Assembly (NCBI GenBank): GCA_963823165.1
Contig: CAWGKV010000030.1
Coordinates: 1-64,000 of the forward strand
Source: Roseiarcus sp963823165
Lineage (GTDB): Bacteria > Pseudomonadota > Alphaproteobacteria > Rhizobiales > Beijerinckiaceae
Direction of reading: 5' to 3'
DNA: 64,000 nt
The position numbers were made by a program, and so were the translations under genes. Below are positions 52,836 through 60,705 of this stretch, piece after piece (the stretch's first letter is position 1; every line of letters starts with the position of its first letter). Below the pieces are notes generated by a model. The model was given only the letters and a program-made list of their open reading frames with translations. It was not told the DNA's origin and did not search any database.

Positions 52836-52964
52836 ATGGCAGGTTCTGCTCCGACTCGGTTTTTGCATCTCTGAAGAATTCCATAGCGGGCTTAATCTGG
52901 ACGACCTGCCGGAACCGGTGAGCGTGTCGGTTCGCTCGCACTTTCAAGCTTGGGAGAGACCACA

Positions 52965-54908
52965 ATGCAACGGGACGCGTCGCCGCCTTCAACCAGGGGC
53001 GAGCCGAAACCGCCGACTCGGCACACGCTGGATTTAAACGCGCTCTATCGGCAGGGCCTGCCGTTTGGCGTCAATCAGGACTTCGAGGACGCGCGGCGAG
53101 GCCTGATCGCCTCGCTCCCCGAGCCGGTCATCATCCGCAACGCCGAGGGCGCTCCGGTCTGGGACCTGAGCCAGTACGCCTTCATCGACGTCACCGAAAA
53201 GGACGACGCGCCGGACACCGTGAATCCGAGCCTCTGGCGCATCGCCAAGCTCAACATGATCCACGGCCTCTTCGAAGTCGTGGACGGCGTCTGGCAGGCG
53301 CGCGGCTACGACCTTTCGGTGATGACTATTCTCCGCTCGAACACCGGCTACATCGTCATCGACCCATTCATTTCCGCCGAATGCTCGGCGACCGTGTGGC
53401 GTGAACTCGTCGTCCCGAAGCTCGGCGACAAGCCGGTCGTCGCCGTCATCTACACCCATAGCCACGTCGACCACTTCGGCGGCGTGCGCGGCATCGTCTC
53501 TCAGGAGGCCATCGACGCCGGCAAGGTCAAAATTCTTGCGCCCAACCACTTCACCGAAGCCGCGATCGGCGAAAACGTCATCGCCGGCAACGCGATGAGC
53601 CGCCGCGCGAGCTACATGTACGGCAATTTGCTGCCCAAGAGCGCGGAGGGCCAGGTCGACGGCGGCCTCGGCAAGACGACCTCGTCCGGATCCGTCGGCC
53701 TCGCACTGCCGACCGATTTCGCGACCACGACGGGCGAGACGATCACGATCGACGGCATCGACATCCATGTGCTGATGGCGCCGGAGTCGGAGGCGCCGGC
53801 GGAATTCATGTTCTACCTGCCCAAGTTCAAGGCTTTTTGTGCGGCCGAGGATGCGACTCATACGTTGCACAATCTCTACACGCTTCGCGGCGCGAAGATG
53901 CGCGACGGCCTCTTGTGGTCGAAATACCTCCAGGCGGCGCTCGACATGTTCGGGCCGGACATCGAAGTCGTGTTCGCCTCCCACCACTGGCCGACCTGGG
54001 GCAACGACAGAGCGATCGCCTTTCTCAAGAGCCAGCGCGACACCTATCGCTATCTCCACGATCAGGTCATGCGCATGGCCAACGGCGGAATGACCCCGAA
54101 GGAGATCGGCGAGGCGATCCGCCTGCCGAAAAACCTTGCGACGCAATGGGCCTGTCGCAGCTATTACGGCTCGGTCTATCACGACGCCGTCGCCCAATAT
54201 AACTTGCGGCTCGGCTTCTTCGACGGGGTGCCCGCGAGCCTCCATCAGCACCCGCCCGTCGAAGCCGGGCGGCGTTATGTCGAATTCATGGGCGGCGCCG
54301 ACAACGTGCTGCGCAAGGCGAAGGAATCCTTCGATCAGGGCGATTACCGCTGGGTCGCCGAGGTGGTGAACCACGTCGTCTTCGCGGACGGAAGCAACGC
54401 GCCGGCCAGAGAACTTCTCGCGGACGCCTACGAGCAGCTTGGCTATCAGGCCGAATCCGGCCCGTGGCGCAATTTCTATCTGACGGGGGCGCAGGAGCTC
54501 AGGCGCGGCGTCGCCAAGCTGCCGGCGGCGAACGTCGCGAGCCCCGACATCATGAGCGCCATGCCGCTCGACATGATCTTCGACTATCTCGGCGTGCGGC
54601 TCAACGGAGACCGCGCCGCCGGCAAGACAGTCGAATTCAATATCGAACTCACCGACACGAACGACAAATACGTGCTGGGCGTCGAGAACAGCGCGATCCA
54701 CTATTCCAGGGGTAAGGTTCTCGCAAATCCCGATGCGTCGCTGACCGCCACGCGGGCCGCCTTTAACCAGGTCATTACCGGCCGGGCGACGTTCGAGAAG
54801 CTCATCGTCGAGGGCAAGGCGAAGCTCGGCGGCGATCCGAGGAAGTTCGCCGAGTTCTTCTCGTGGCTCGACAGCTTCGCGTTTTGGTTCGACATCGTGA
54901 CGCCGTAG
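52965..54908 (+). CDS. Alkyl sulfatase of the metallo-beta-lactamase fold (SdsA/BDS1-like)
   Basis: Zn-dependent type III alkyl sulfatase releasing sulfate from primary alkyl sulfates. 647 residues from the ATG at 52965 (GGGAGAG upstream). Metallo-beta-lactamase domain (about 90-330) with THSHVDHFGG, CAAEDATHTLHNLY and FASHHWPTWGN; dimerisation helices; C-terminal SCP2-like hydrophobic domain (about 525-645: DMIFDYLGVRLNGDRAAGKT, NQVITGRATFEKLIVEGKAK). No signal peptide is present, unlike secreted SdsA1, so it acts in the cytoplasm. A small unknown gene follows by 160 bp. Confidence 0.92.
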   Translation: MQRDASPPSTRGEPKPPTRHTLDLNALYRQGLPFGVNQDFEDARRGLIASLPEPVIIRNAEGAPVWDLSQYAFIDVTEKDDAPDTVNPSLWRIAKLNMIHGLFEVVDGVWQARGYDLSVMTILRSNTGYIVIDPFISAECSATVWRELVVPKLGDKPVVAVIYTHSHVDHFGGVRGIVSQEAIDAGKVKILAPNHFTEAAIGENVIAGNAMSRRASYMYGNLLPKSAEGQVDGGLGKTTSSGSVGLALPTDFATTTGETITIDGIDIHVLMAPESEAPAEFMFYLPKFKAFCAAEDATHTLHNLYTLRGAKMRDGLLWSKYLQAALDMFGPDIEVVFASHHWPTWGNDRAIAFLKSQRDTYRYLHDQVMRMANGGMTPKEIGEAIRLPKNLATQWACRSYYGSVYHDAVAQYNLRLGFFDGVPASLHQHPPVEAGRRYVEFMGGADNVLRKAKESFDQGDYRWVAEVVNHVVFADGSNAPARELLADAYEQLGYQAESGPWRNFYLTGAQELRRGVAKLPAANVASPDIMSAMPLDMIFDYLGVRLNGDRAAGKTVEFNIELTDTNDKYVLGVENSAIHYSRGKVLANPDASLTATRAAFNQVITGRATFEKLIVEGKAKLGGDPRKFAEFFSWLDSFAFWFDIVTP

Positions 54909-55069
54909 TGGTCCGCTTCGATCAAAGGGAAGGCGTTGTCCGCCACCAGTGACAACCTGTCGTCCCGCGAAACGGGGATGCATCCGCAGCGCCGGACGCT
55001 TCTCGATCCCCGCCTTTGCGGGGCGACAAAGCAAGACGGTTTCAAACTGGAGAAAGCGGAACTTTAGAC

Positions 55070-55609
55070 ATGTGCGCGATCTGCGACCTCGACATCGACT
55101 TCGGCGTCGAGCACCCGATGACACTGTCGGTCGCCGTCGCGACGAGGCAGGCGATCGACGCGGGCCTCCTGCCCGCGCCGGACGCCGAGGAGGGTGCAGT
55201 CGGGGCCATGAAGCAGCGACTGAACGCGGTCGCGGCGATGACAACCGTCCAGAAGCGGCTCGAACAAACTCTGACACGCGAGGCGTTGCTCGCCCTGCCC
55301 GACTTCTTCGTGCTCGTCATCGAAAGCAAGACCTGGGGGTTCTTCCATCCGACGCCTGGCGGCTTCGATCCGAACATTCGCCCAGGCGCACCGCGCCTGA
55401 GCGCGGACGATCCAACCAAGCGCGACGCAGTCGTGATCGTCTCGGAGGCGGCGGCGCGGCCAATTCTTGCCGGTGACCTATCATTTGCGGACGCCGCTCG
55501 GCGAGGCCTCGTGGTCGTCGATGCGGACGAGGAGCGGCGCGCGGCGCTCTTCGCCGCGTGGCGAACGGCGTACCCGCACGCCGGCTTCAGCCGCTTTGTA
55601 TGTGCATGA
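55070..55609 (+). CDS. Conserved-looking hypothetical protein with N-terminal CxxC
   Basis: A 179-residue cytoplasmic protein that I do not recognise. It begins MCAICDLDIDFGVEHPMTLS, so a CxxC pair sits right at the N-terminus. The middle (FFVLVIESKTWGFFHPTPGG) and the C-terminal part (RRGLVVVDADEERRAALFAA) suggest an alpha/beta fold. The initiation site is weak. Downstream of the alkyl sulfatase gene in the same direction; a shared role is possible but unproved. Confidence 0.65.
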   Translation: MCAICDLDIDFGVEHPMTLSVAVATRQAIDAGLLPAPDAEEGAVGAMKQRLNAVAAMTTVQKRLEQTLTREALLALPDFFVLVIESKTWGFFHPTPGGFDPNIRPGAPRLSADDPTKRDAVVIVSEAAARPILAGDLSFADAARRGLVVVDADEERRAALFAAWRTAYPHAGFSRFVCA

Positions 55610-55691
55610 ACAGATGTCAGGCCTTCCCTGACGGCTCTTGTACGCCCGATCAGCGAACGGTCGGTCTCCGCCCATTTGCGACATCCGGTCT

Positions 55692-57428
55692 CTAGCCGGC
55701 GCGCGCCCCCTCGGATGCGCCCGCCGGCGCCGTGTAGCGACGCTCGACCGCTTCGCGCACCCGCTTGCGGCTCGCGGACGGGTCGGCCTCGCCGTCCTCG
55801 ACGCCCCTCACTTCGTCCGCCAGCTCATCGTCCTTGATCGCGTCTTTGATCCAGCCCGAAACGTCGTGGCGCTTGAGGTGATGGCGCCAGGTCTCGTCGT
55901 CCACCCCGTCGGCGATCTGCAGGAAGATCATCAGGTTCTGGGCGCGCAGGTTCAGCGCGTTGTTTGGACCGCGGAAATAGAAGCTTTTGTCTTCGCCGAG
56001 CTCGCCGTCGGCGTATTTGCGCTTGTGGCGTTCCGATTTTTCCGCCGGCGGATGCAGCGTGACGAGTTCCGGCCGCTCGTTGCGGGCCTTGCGCCAGAAG
56101 AGAGCCTGTCCGCGCGGCAGAGCCTCGGACGGAAGCGGGGGGGCTTCGGCCGCGATCGCGTGGCAGAAGGCCGCGATCGTTTCGCCGGGCCTCGTCCCGA
56201 CCGCGAACACGTCGTCCACCCGCTCGAGCGCGCCGCGGGCGATGGCCGCCGGATCGACGGTCACGAAAACACTCGCCGGCAGCGCCGGCGGCAGCGCCGT
56301 CGCGCTGGGGTCGCGCTCTGCAGGCAGCACATGATGGGCTTCATCCACCATGATCCAGTGGGGACGCCCGGCGCGGGCGCGCAGCTCGACGATCGCGGTA
56401 AGGAAGCGGGCGAAGACAGCGGGGCGGTCGCCGACCGACACCGCCAGCATATTGACCACGACGCTGTCGTCCGGCCGGTCCAGCACCTTCAGGACCTCCG
56501 AGAGATGGGGCGCCGCTTTCGCGTCACCGACGACGACCGCCGAACGGAATTCGGCGTAATCCCCCTCGGGGTCGAACACGCAGACCTGGAACCCGCGCCC
56601 AATGAAGCGCTCGAGCAGCGCCGTGGCGAGCGTCGACTTGCCCCCGCTCGACAGTCCGGCGACGAGGACGCCGCCGCCGTGAGGACTGATCTCGAGAGCC
56701 CGGCCGTCCGCGCGGCGGCCGACCTCGACGGCGTTGCGGTCCTTCGCCGAACCGAAGGCCTCGACGTCGCGTTCCACGATTGCGCGGATGAGCTCCGTGA
56801 CGCCTGCGCCGCGCGCACCTTTGGTGACGAGGTCGGCCTGTTCCTTGATCGACGGCAGCGCGTTGGCGACGGCGACGGCGTAGCCGCTCGCCTCCATGAA
56901 GGCGTGGTCGTTCTCGGCGTCGCCGACGCCGACGACGTTGTGGGCCGAGAGGCCGAGGTCATCGAGCGCCGCCTTGAGCCCGCTCGCCTTGTTCACCCCG
57001 GCGGGCAGGATCATGACCGCGCCTTTGTTGAAGACGATCTGCAGCTCGAGTCCCAGTTCGCGGATCGCCTCCAGCACCGCCGTCTCGTTCGGCTCCCAGG
57101 TGGCTACGATCGAGCGACCTACGGACAGCGGATGGACATTTTTCGCCTGCAGCGCCTTGATGAATTCTTCCGGCGGAGCGGGCGCGAGCGGGCGCTCCGC
57201 CTTCGTCTCCGGATTGAACAGCAGCGCGCCGTTCTCGGCCACGACCCGGTCGAAGAGGTCGAATCGGGAGAAACAGCGCGCGAGATCGGGCAACTCCCGG
57301 CCGGTGACCAGGACCAGCTTGCGGCCGGACCGCTTGAAGTCCTGCAGCGCCTCGGCGGTCGGTTCATCGACCACGCCGTCATGCGCGAGCGTGCCGTCGT
57401 AATCGGTTGCGAGACAGATGATGTCCAT
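55692..57428 (-). CDS. HAD-IIB phosphatase fused to a HerA-like P-loop ATPase
   Basis: A 578-residue two-part protein. Residues 1-215: Cof/SPP-type HAD hydrolase with the DxD nucleophile in ATDYDGTL (Asp9, Asp11), VTGR, and the metal motif GVGDAENDHAF (about 167-177). Residues about 230-480: P-loop ATPase with Walker A GLSSGGKST (258-266), FDPEGDYAEF and Walker B WIMVDEAHH, of the HerA/DUF87 type. The C-terminal part is charged (AEKSERHKRKYADGELGEDK). Neither the phosphatase substrate nor the ATPase role is known. No NurA or secretion genes are nearby. Confidence 0.85.
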   Translation of the reverse strand: MDIICLATDYDGTLAHDGVVDEPTAEALQDFKRSGRKLVLVTGRELPDLARCFSRFDLFDRVVAENGALLFNPETKAERPLAPAPPEEFIKALQAKNVHPLSVGRSIVATWEPNETAVLEAIRELGLELQIVFNKGAVMILPAGVNKASGLKAALDDLGLSAHNVVGVGDAENDHAFMEASGYAVAVANALPSIKEQADLVTKGARGAGVTELIRAIVERDVEAFGSAKDRNAVEVGRRADGRALEISPHGGGVLVAGLSSGGKSTLATALLERFIGRGFQVCVFDPEGDYAEFRSAVVVGDAKAAPHLSEVLKVLDRPDDSVVVNMLAVSVGDRPAVFARFLTAIVELRARAGRPHWIMVDEAHHVLPAERDPSATALPPALPASVFVTVDPAAIARGALERVDDVFAVGTRPGETIAAFCHAIAAEAPPLPSEALPRGQALFWRKARNERPELVTLHPPAEKSERHKRKYADGELGEDKSFYFRGPNNALNLRAQNLMIFLQIADGVDDETWRHHLKRHDVSGWIKDAIKDDELADEVRGVEDGEADPSASRKRVREAVERRYTAPAGASEGARAG

Positions 57429-57515
57429 TGGGGCTCCCCACGCTCGTGACGTAACGCGAGGCAGGGGCCGCGGTTCCGGCGGAGCCTCGGGGAGCCCGAT
57501 ATGGTTAAGGCCGCA

Positions 57516-57746
57516 TCAATAGTGCGGATAGCCTGGCGAAAAATAATGCCGCCGCATGAAGCGCGCGCCCGCTCGCGCCTCTTCCTTGCTCTGGTTGAAG
57601 TGGTTCCAGCTGCGGTCGAATGTCGTCTGGGACTGCGCCGGGTGACCGGGCCTGACGCCGTACCCCGACGGATACTGCGCCAGAGCCGCGGCCGGCGCGA
57701 GGGCGATTGCGGCGCCGAAACCGATCAGAGCGATGGTCTTGAACAT
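57516..57746 (-). CDS. Small secreted hypothetical protein
   Basis: A 76-residue protein from the ATG at 57746 (GGAGAAAA upstream). Residues 1-24 are a signal peptide (ALIGFGAAIALAPAAALAQ). The mature 52 residues are Tyr/His/Arg-rich (YPSGYGVRPGHPAQSQTTFD, RRHYFSPGYPHY). No family known. Between the HAD-ATPase gene and purH. Confidence 0.6.
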   Translation of the reverse strand: MFKTIALIGFGAAIALAPAAALAQYPSGYGVRPGHPAQSQTTFDRSWNHFNQSKEEARAGARFMRRHYFSPGYPHY

Positions 57747-57969
57747 GGGAGTTTTCTCCAGTGGGGCAAAAGTAAAAGGTAGGTGGGGGTTGCGCCCTTG
57801 CTTGAAAAGCCGAGCCGGGCTGACGGCACTGGTTTTTCGGGGAAGGAACCAATGACTTTTTCGTGAGACCAAGGCCGACAATGGCCTTTTGGACAGTTTC
57901 AGCCCGCATAGAACCATGCTATTGCGCCGCAGCAAAATGGCATGTTCACGGCACAAGGAGCCGGGGCCA

Positions 57970-59571
57970 ATGGCTGAGGATATCGTCAAAGTCGGGCGGG
58001 CGCTGCTTTCCGTGTCCGACAAAAGCGGCCTCGTCGATCTGGCGAAAGCGCTGGCCGGGCACGGCGTCGAGCTGTTGTCGACCGGCGGCACCGCGGCGGC
58101 GCTCGGCGCGGCGGGACTCGCAGTCGTCGACGTCGCTCAGATCACTGGCTTCCCCGAAATGATGGACGGGCGGGTGAAGACGCTCCATCCGCGGGTCCAT
58201 GGCGGGCTGCTCGCCGTCCGCGCGGATCCCGCCCATCAGGCGTCGCTGATCGCCAACGACATTACGCCGATCGACTTGCTCATCGTCAACCTCTACCCGT
58301 TCGAGACGACATTGAAGCGCGGCGCCTCCTTCGAGGAGAAGATCGAGAACATCGACGTCGGGGGGCCGGCGATGATCCGGGGCGGCGCGAAGAACCACGA
58401 CGATGTCGCGGTCATCGTCGACGTCGCCGATTATTCAGCCCTGATCGAGGAGCTCAGCCGCCACGATGGAGCAACCAGCCTCGCCTTCCGCCGCAGGATG
58501 GCGCAAAAGGCCTATGCCCGAACCGCGGCCTACGACGCGGCGATTTCGAACTGGCTCGCGGAGGAGATTCGGGAGCCGGCGCCGAAATGGCGCGCCTTCG
58601 GCGGCGTCCTGCACGAGCGTTTCGGCGCGCTGCGCTACGGCGAGAATCCGCATCAGAGCGCTTCGCTCTACCTCACCGCCGAGACGCGTCCGGGGGTCGC
58701 GGCCGCGCAGCAGGTCCAGGGCAAGGAGCTTTCCTACAACAACATCAACGACACCGACGCGGCCTATGAGCTCGTCGCCGAATTCGATCCCGAGACAAGC
58801 GCCGCCGTCGCCATCATCAAGCACGCCAACCCCTGCGGCGTCGCGGTCGGCGCGAGCCTGCTCGAAGCCTACGAGAAGGCGCTCGCCTGCGACCCCGTCT
58901 CCGCCTTCGGCGGGATCGTCGCCCTGAACCGCCGCCTCGACGCTCCGGCGGCGCGGAAAATCGTGGAAATCTTCACCGAAGTCATCATCGCCCCCGAAGC
59001 GGACGAGGAGGCGCTGGCGATCGTGGCGGCGAAGAAGAACTTGCGGTTGCTGATCGCCGGCGCCCTGCCCGATCCGCGGGCGAGGTCGCTGACCGTCCGC
59101 TCGGTCGCGGGCGGGCTTTTGGTGCAGGACCGCGACAGCGGCGTCCTCGACGAGCGCACGCTGAAAGTCGTCACCAGGCGCGCTCCGACGGCGGCGGAAA
59201 TGGCGGATCTCGGCATGGCGTGGCGCGTCGCCAAGCACGTGAAATCGAACGCGATCGTGTACGTGAAGGACGGCGCCACCGCCGGCGTCGGGGCGGGGCA
59301 GATGTCGCGGGTCAATTCGGCGCGCGTCGCGGCCCAGAAGGCGCTCGACGCCGCGTCGGCTGCCGGCTGGACCGAGCCGCGCACCAAAGGTTCAGTCGCG
59401 GCCTCGGACGCCTTCTTTCCCTTCGCCGACGGGCTTCTCTCGGTCGTCGAGGCGGGCGCCACGGCCGTCATCCAGCCCGGCGGCTCGGTGCGTGACGCCG
59501 ACGTGATCGCCGCCGCTGACCAAGCGGGGATCGCCATGGTGTTCAGCGGAGTGCGGCACTTCCGGCATTGA
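57970..59571 (+). CDS. purH: Bifunctional AICAR transformylase/IMP cyclohydrolase
   Basis: Last two steps of purine synthesis. 533 residues from the ATG at 57970 with AAGGAG upstream. Cyclohydrolase (MGS-like) domain 1-200: ALLSVSDKSGLVDLAKAL, STGGTAAAL, MMDGRVKTLHPRVHGGLL, ENIDVGGPAMIRGGAKNH. Transformylase domain: LRYGENPHQSASLY, IKHANPCGVAVG, SNAIVYVKDG and the terminal SDAFFPFADGL. Complete. Confidence 0.96.
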   Translation: MAEDIVKVGRALLSVSDKSGLVDLAKALAGHGVELLSTGGTAAALGAAGLAVVDVAQITGFPEMMDGRVKTLHPRVHGGLLAVRADPAHQASLIANDITPIDLLIVNLYPFETTLKRGASFEEKIENIDVGGPAMIRGGAKNHDDVAVIVDVADYSALIEELSRHDGATSLAFRRRMAQKAYARTAAYDAAISNWLAEEIREPAPKWRAFGGVLHERFGALRYGENPHQSASLYLTAETRPGVAAAQQVQGKELSYNNINDTDAAYELVAEFDPETSAAVAIIKHANPCGVAVGASLLEAYEKALACDPVSAFGGIVALNRRLDAPAARKIVEIFTEVIIAPEADEEALAIVAAKKNLRLLIAGALPDPRARSLTVRSVAGGLLVQDRDSGVLDERTLKVVTRRAPTAAEMADLGMAWRVAKHVKSNAIVYVKDGATAGVGAGQMSRVNSARVAAQKALDAASAAGWTEPRTKGSVAASDAFFPFADGLLSVVEAGATAVIQPGGSVRDADVIAAADQAGIAMVFSGVRHFRH

Positions 59572-59892
59572 ACGGATGAGGTTTTGGGCCCTCGCCAGGT
59601 TTAGCGCCAGAGTAGGGTTGTCAGACGTCAACAAGATCCGCGGCCAAACGCGACGAGAGGTAGCCGGGGCAAATTTCGGGTGCCTCTTTCAGGCGCCGTC
59701 TCAACTCGTGAGTTCCGGGCTGATGCAGACGACGTGTAGCGAATAGTAGCGATTTCGCTCAACGACCCCATACCGCTCTTGGGGTACAATTCAAGCAGTT
59801 GCGTGAGCAGGGAACCGGAGCCGGGAATGGGCTGCAATGCGTGGAACCAATCGATCTACTGTAACTGCGGGTGGGAAGGTTGGCGCGGTGCG
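59572..59892. other. Intergenic region after purH
   Basis: About 320 bp. The only notable frame starts at 59827 with MGCNAWNQSIYCNCGWEGW (see findings) and runs antisense into the cytochrome gene. No terminator with a T-run was found. Confidence 0.4.
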
Positions 59893-60567
59893 TCAGTTCG
59901 AAAATGGGCCTCCCCCACGCTTCTTCCCGCTCAGCATGGCGGCGACGAGGTTCTCGCGATGGGCAATGCTGGCAACTCCAACCCCTAAGACATGCAAGAT
60001 CACCAGCGCCAGGGTGATGTTGGCGAGCAAACCGTGCAATTCGCCGATGGCGGTTTCACCGCCCTCGGAGCCTTCCCTTTCGGTAGAACCGCGTTCCGCA
60101 TCGTTTTCAGCGGCGCTGGCCGCAGTCACGACAGTTGCGTCTTGGGTCGCAAGCGGCCCCTTACCGGCCTCGCCATAGGCGATGACGCCCGTGGCGACGG
60201 TCCCGGCCAGGCAGGCAAGCAATGCGATGACCATGGCCCCTCCGGCGGGGCTGTGTCCGACATAGCGCCGTGCGTGGCCAGATAGTAGATCTACCAAATG
60301 TCGGATTGACTTGATGGGCCCGCAGACGAAGTCGCTGAAGCGAGCGCGTTTCGGCCCCACAAATCCCCAGGCGACGCGCAGTATGACGATCGTTCCGACC
60401 ACGTAACCGCCCCAGACATGGAGGATGTCCGGCGATCCTGTCTCTTCCTCGGCGGTTAGATAGGCGACGGCGAAGGCGGCGACGAGCGCCCAGTGCCCGA
60501 TGCGCACCACCGGGTCCCAGACCTGGGCGGTCGTCGCTCGCATCGATGACTTGGAAATCGGCGCCAT
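59893..60567 (-). CDS. Cytochrome b561-type membrane protein
   Basis: A 224-residue four-helix heme b protein of the cytochrome b561/hydrogenase-type b family; ATG at 60567 with GGAGGGAACC. Heme-ligand candidates are His of VVRIGHWALVAAF, HVWGGYVVG and the pair in GELHGLLANITLALVILH (residues roughly 20, 48, 180 and 195). A charged loop rich in Glu/Ser (about 145-175) precedes the last helix. It would shuttle electrons at the inner membrane. Divergent from the P-type ATPase gene, with an FNR/FixK-type box between. Confidence 0.87.
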   Translation of the reverse strand: MAPISKSSMRATTAQVWDPVVRIGHWALVAAFAVAYLTAEEETGSPDILHVWGGYVVGTIVILRVAWGFVGPKRARFSDFVCGPIKSIRHLVDLLSGHARRYVGHSPAGGAMVIALLACLAGTVATGVIAYGEAGKGPLATQDATVVTAASAAENDAERGSTEREGSEGGETAIGELHGLLANITLALVILHVLGVGVASIAHRENLVAAMLSGKKRGGGPFSN

Positions 60568-60631
60568 GGTTCCCTCCGCTGATGGCATGCAAGGAAAGGA
60601 CATGGGTAAGCGGAAAGATCGCCTCACAGCA

Positions 60632-60645
60632 TTGATCTGCGTCAA
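60632..60645. promoter_or_regulatory. FNR/FixK-type binding site
   Basis: TTGATCTGCGTCAA matches the FNR/FixK/FnrL consensus TTGAT-N4-(A/G)TCAA at every conserved position. It lies 65 bp before the cytochrome b561 start and 61 bp before the ATPase start, in a 138-bp divergent promoter region. Activation of one or both genes at low oxygen is expected. Confidence 0.75.
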
Positions 60646-60705
60646 TGCACTTGCCTCCGGTCGACTATTGAACTTCCCGAGCTCGCGCGACCGGGACGAT
60701 TGACG

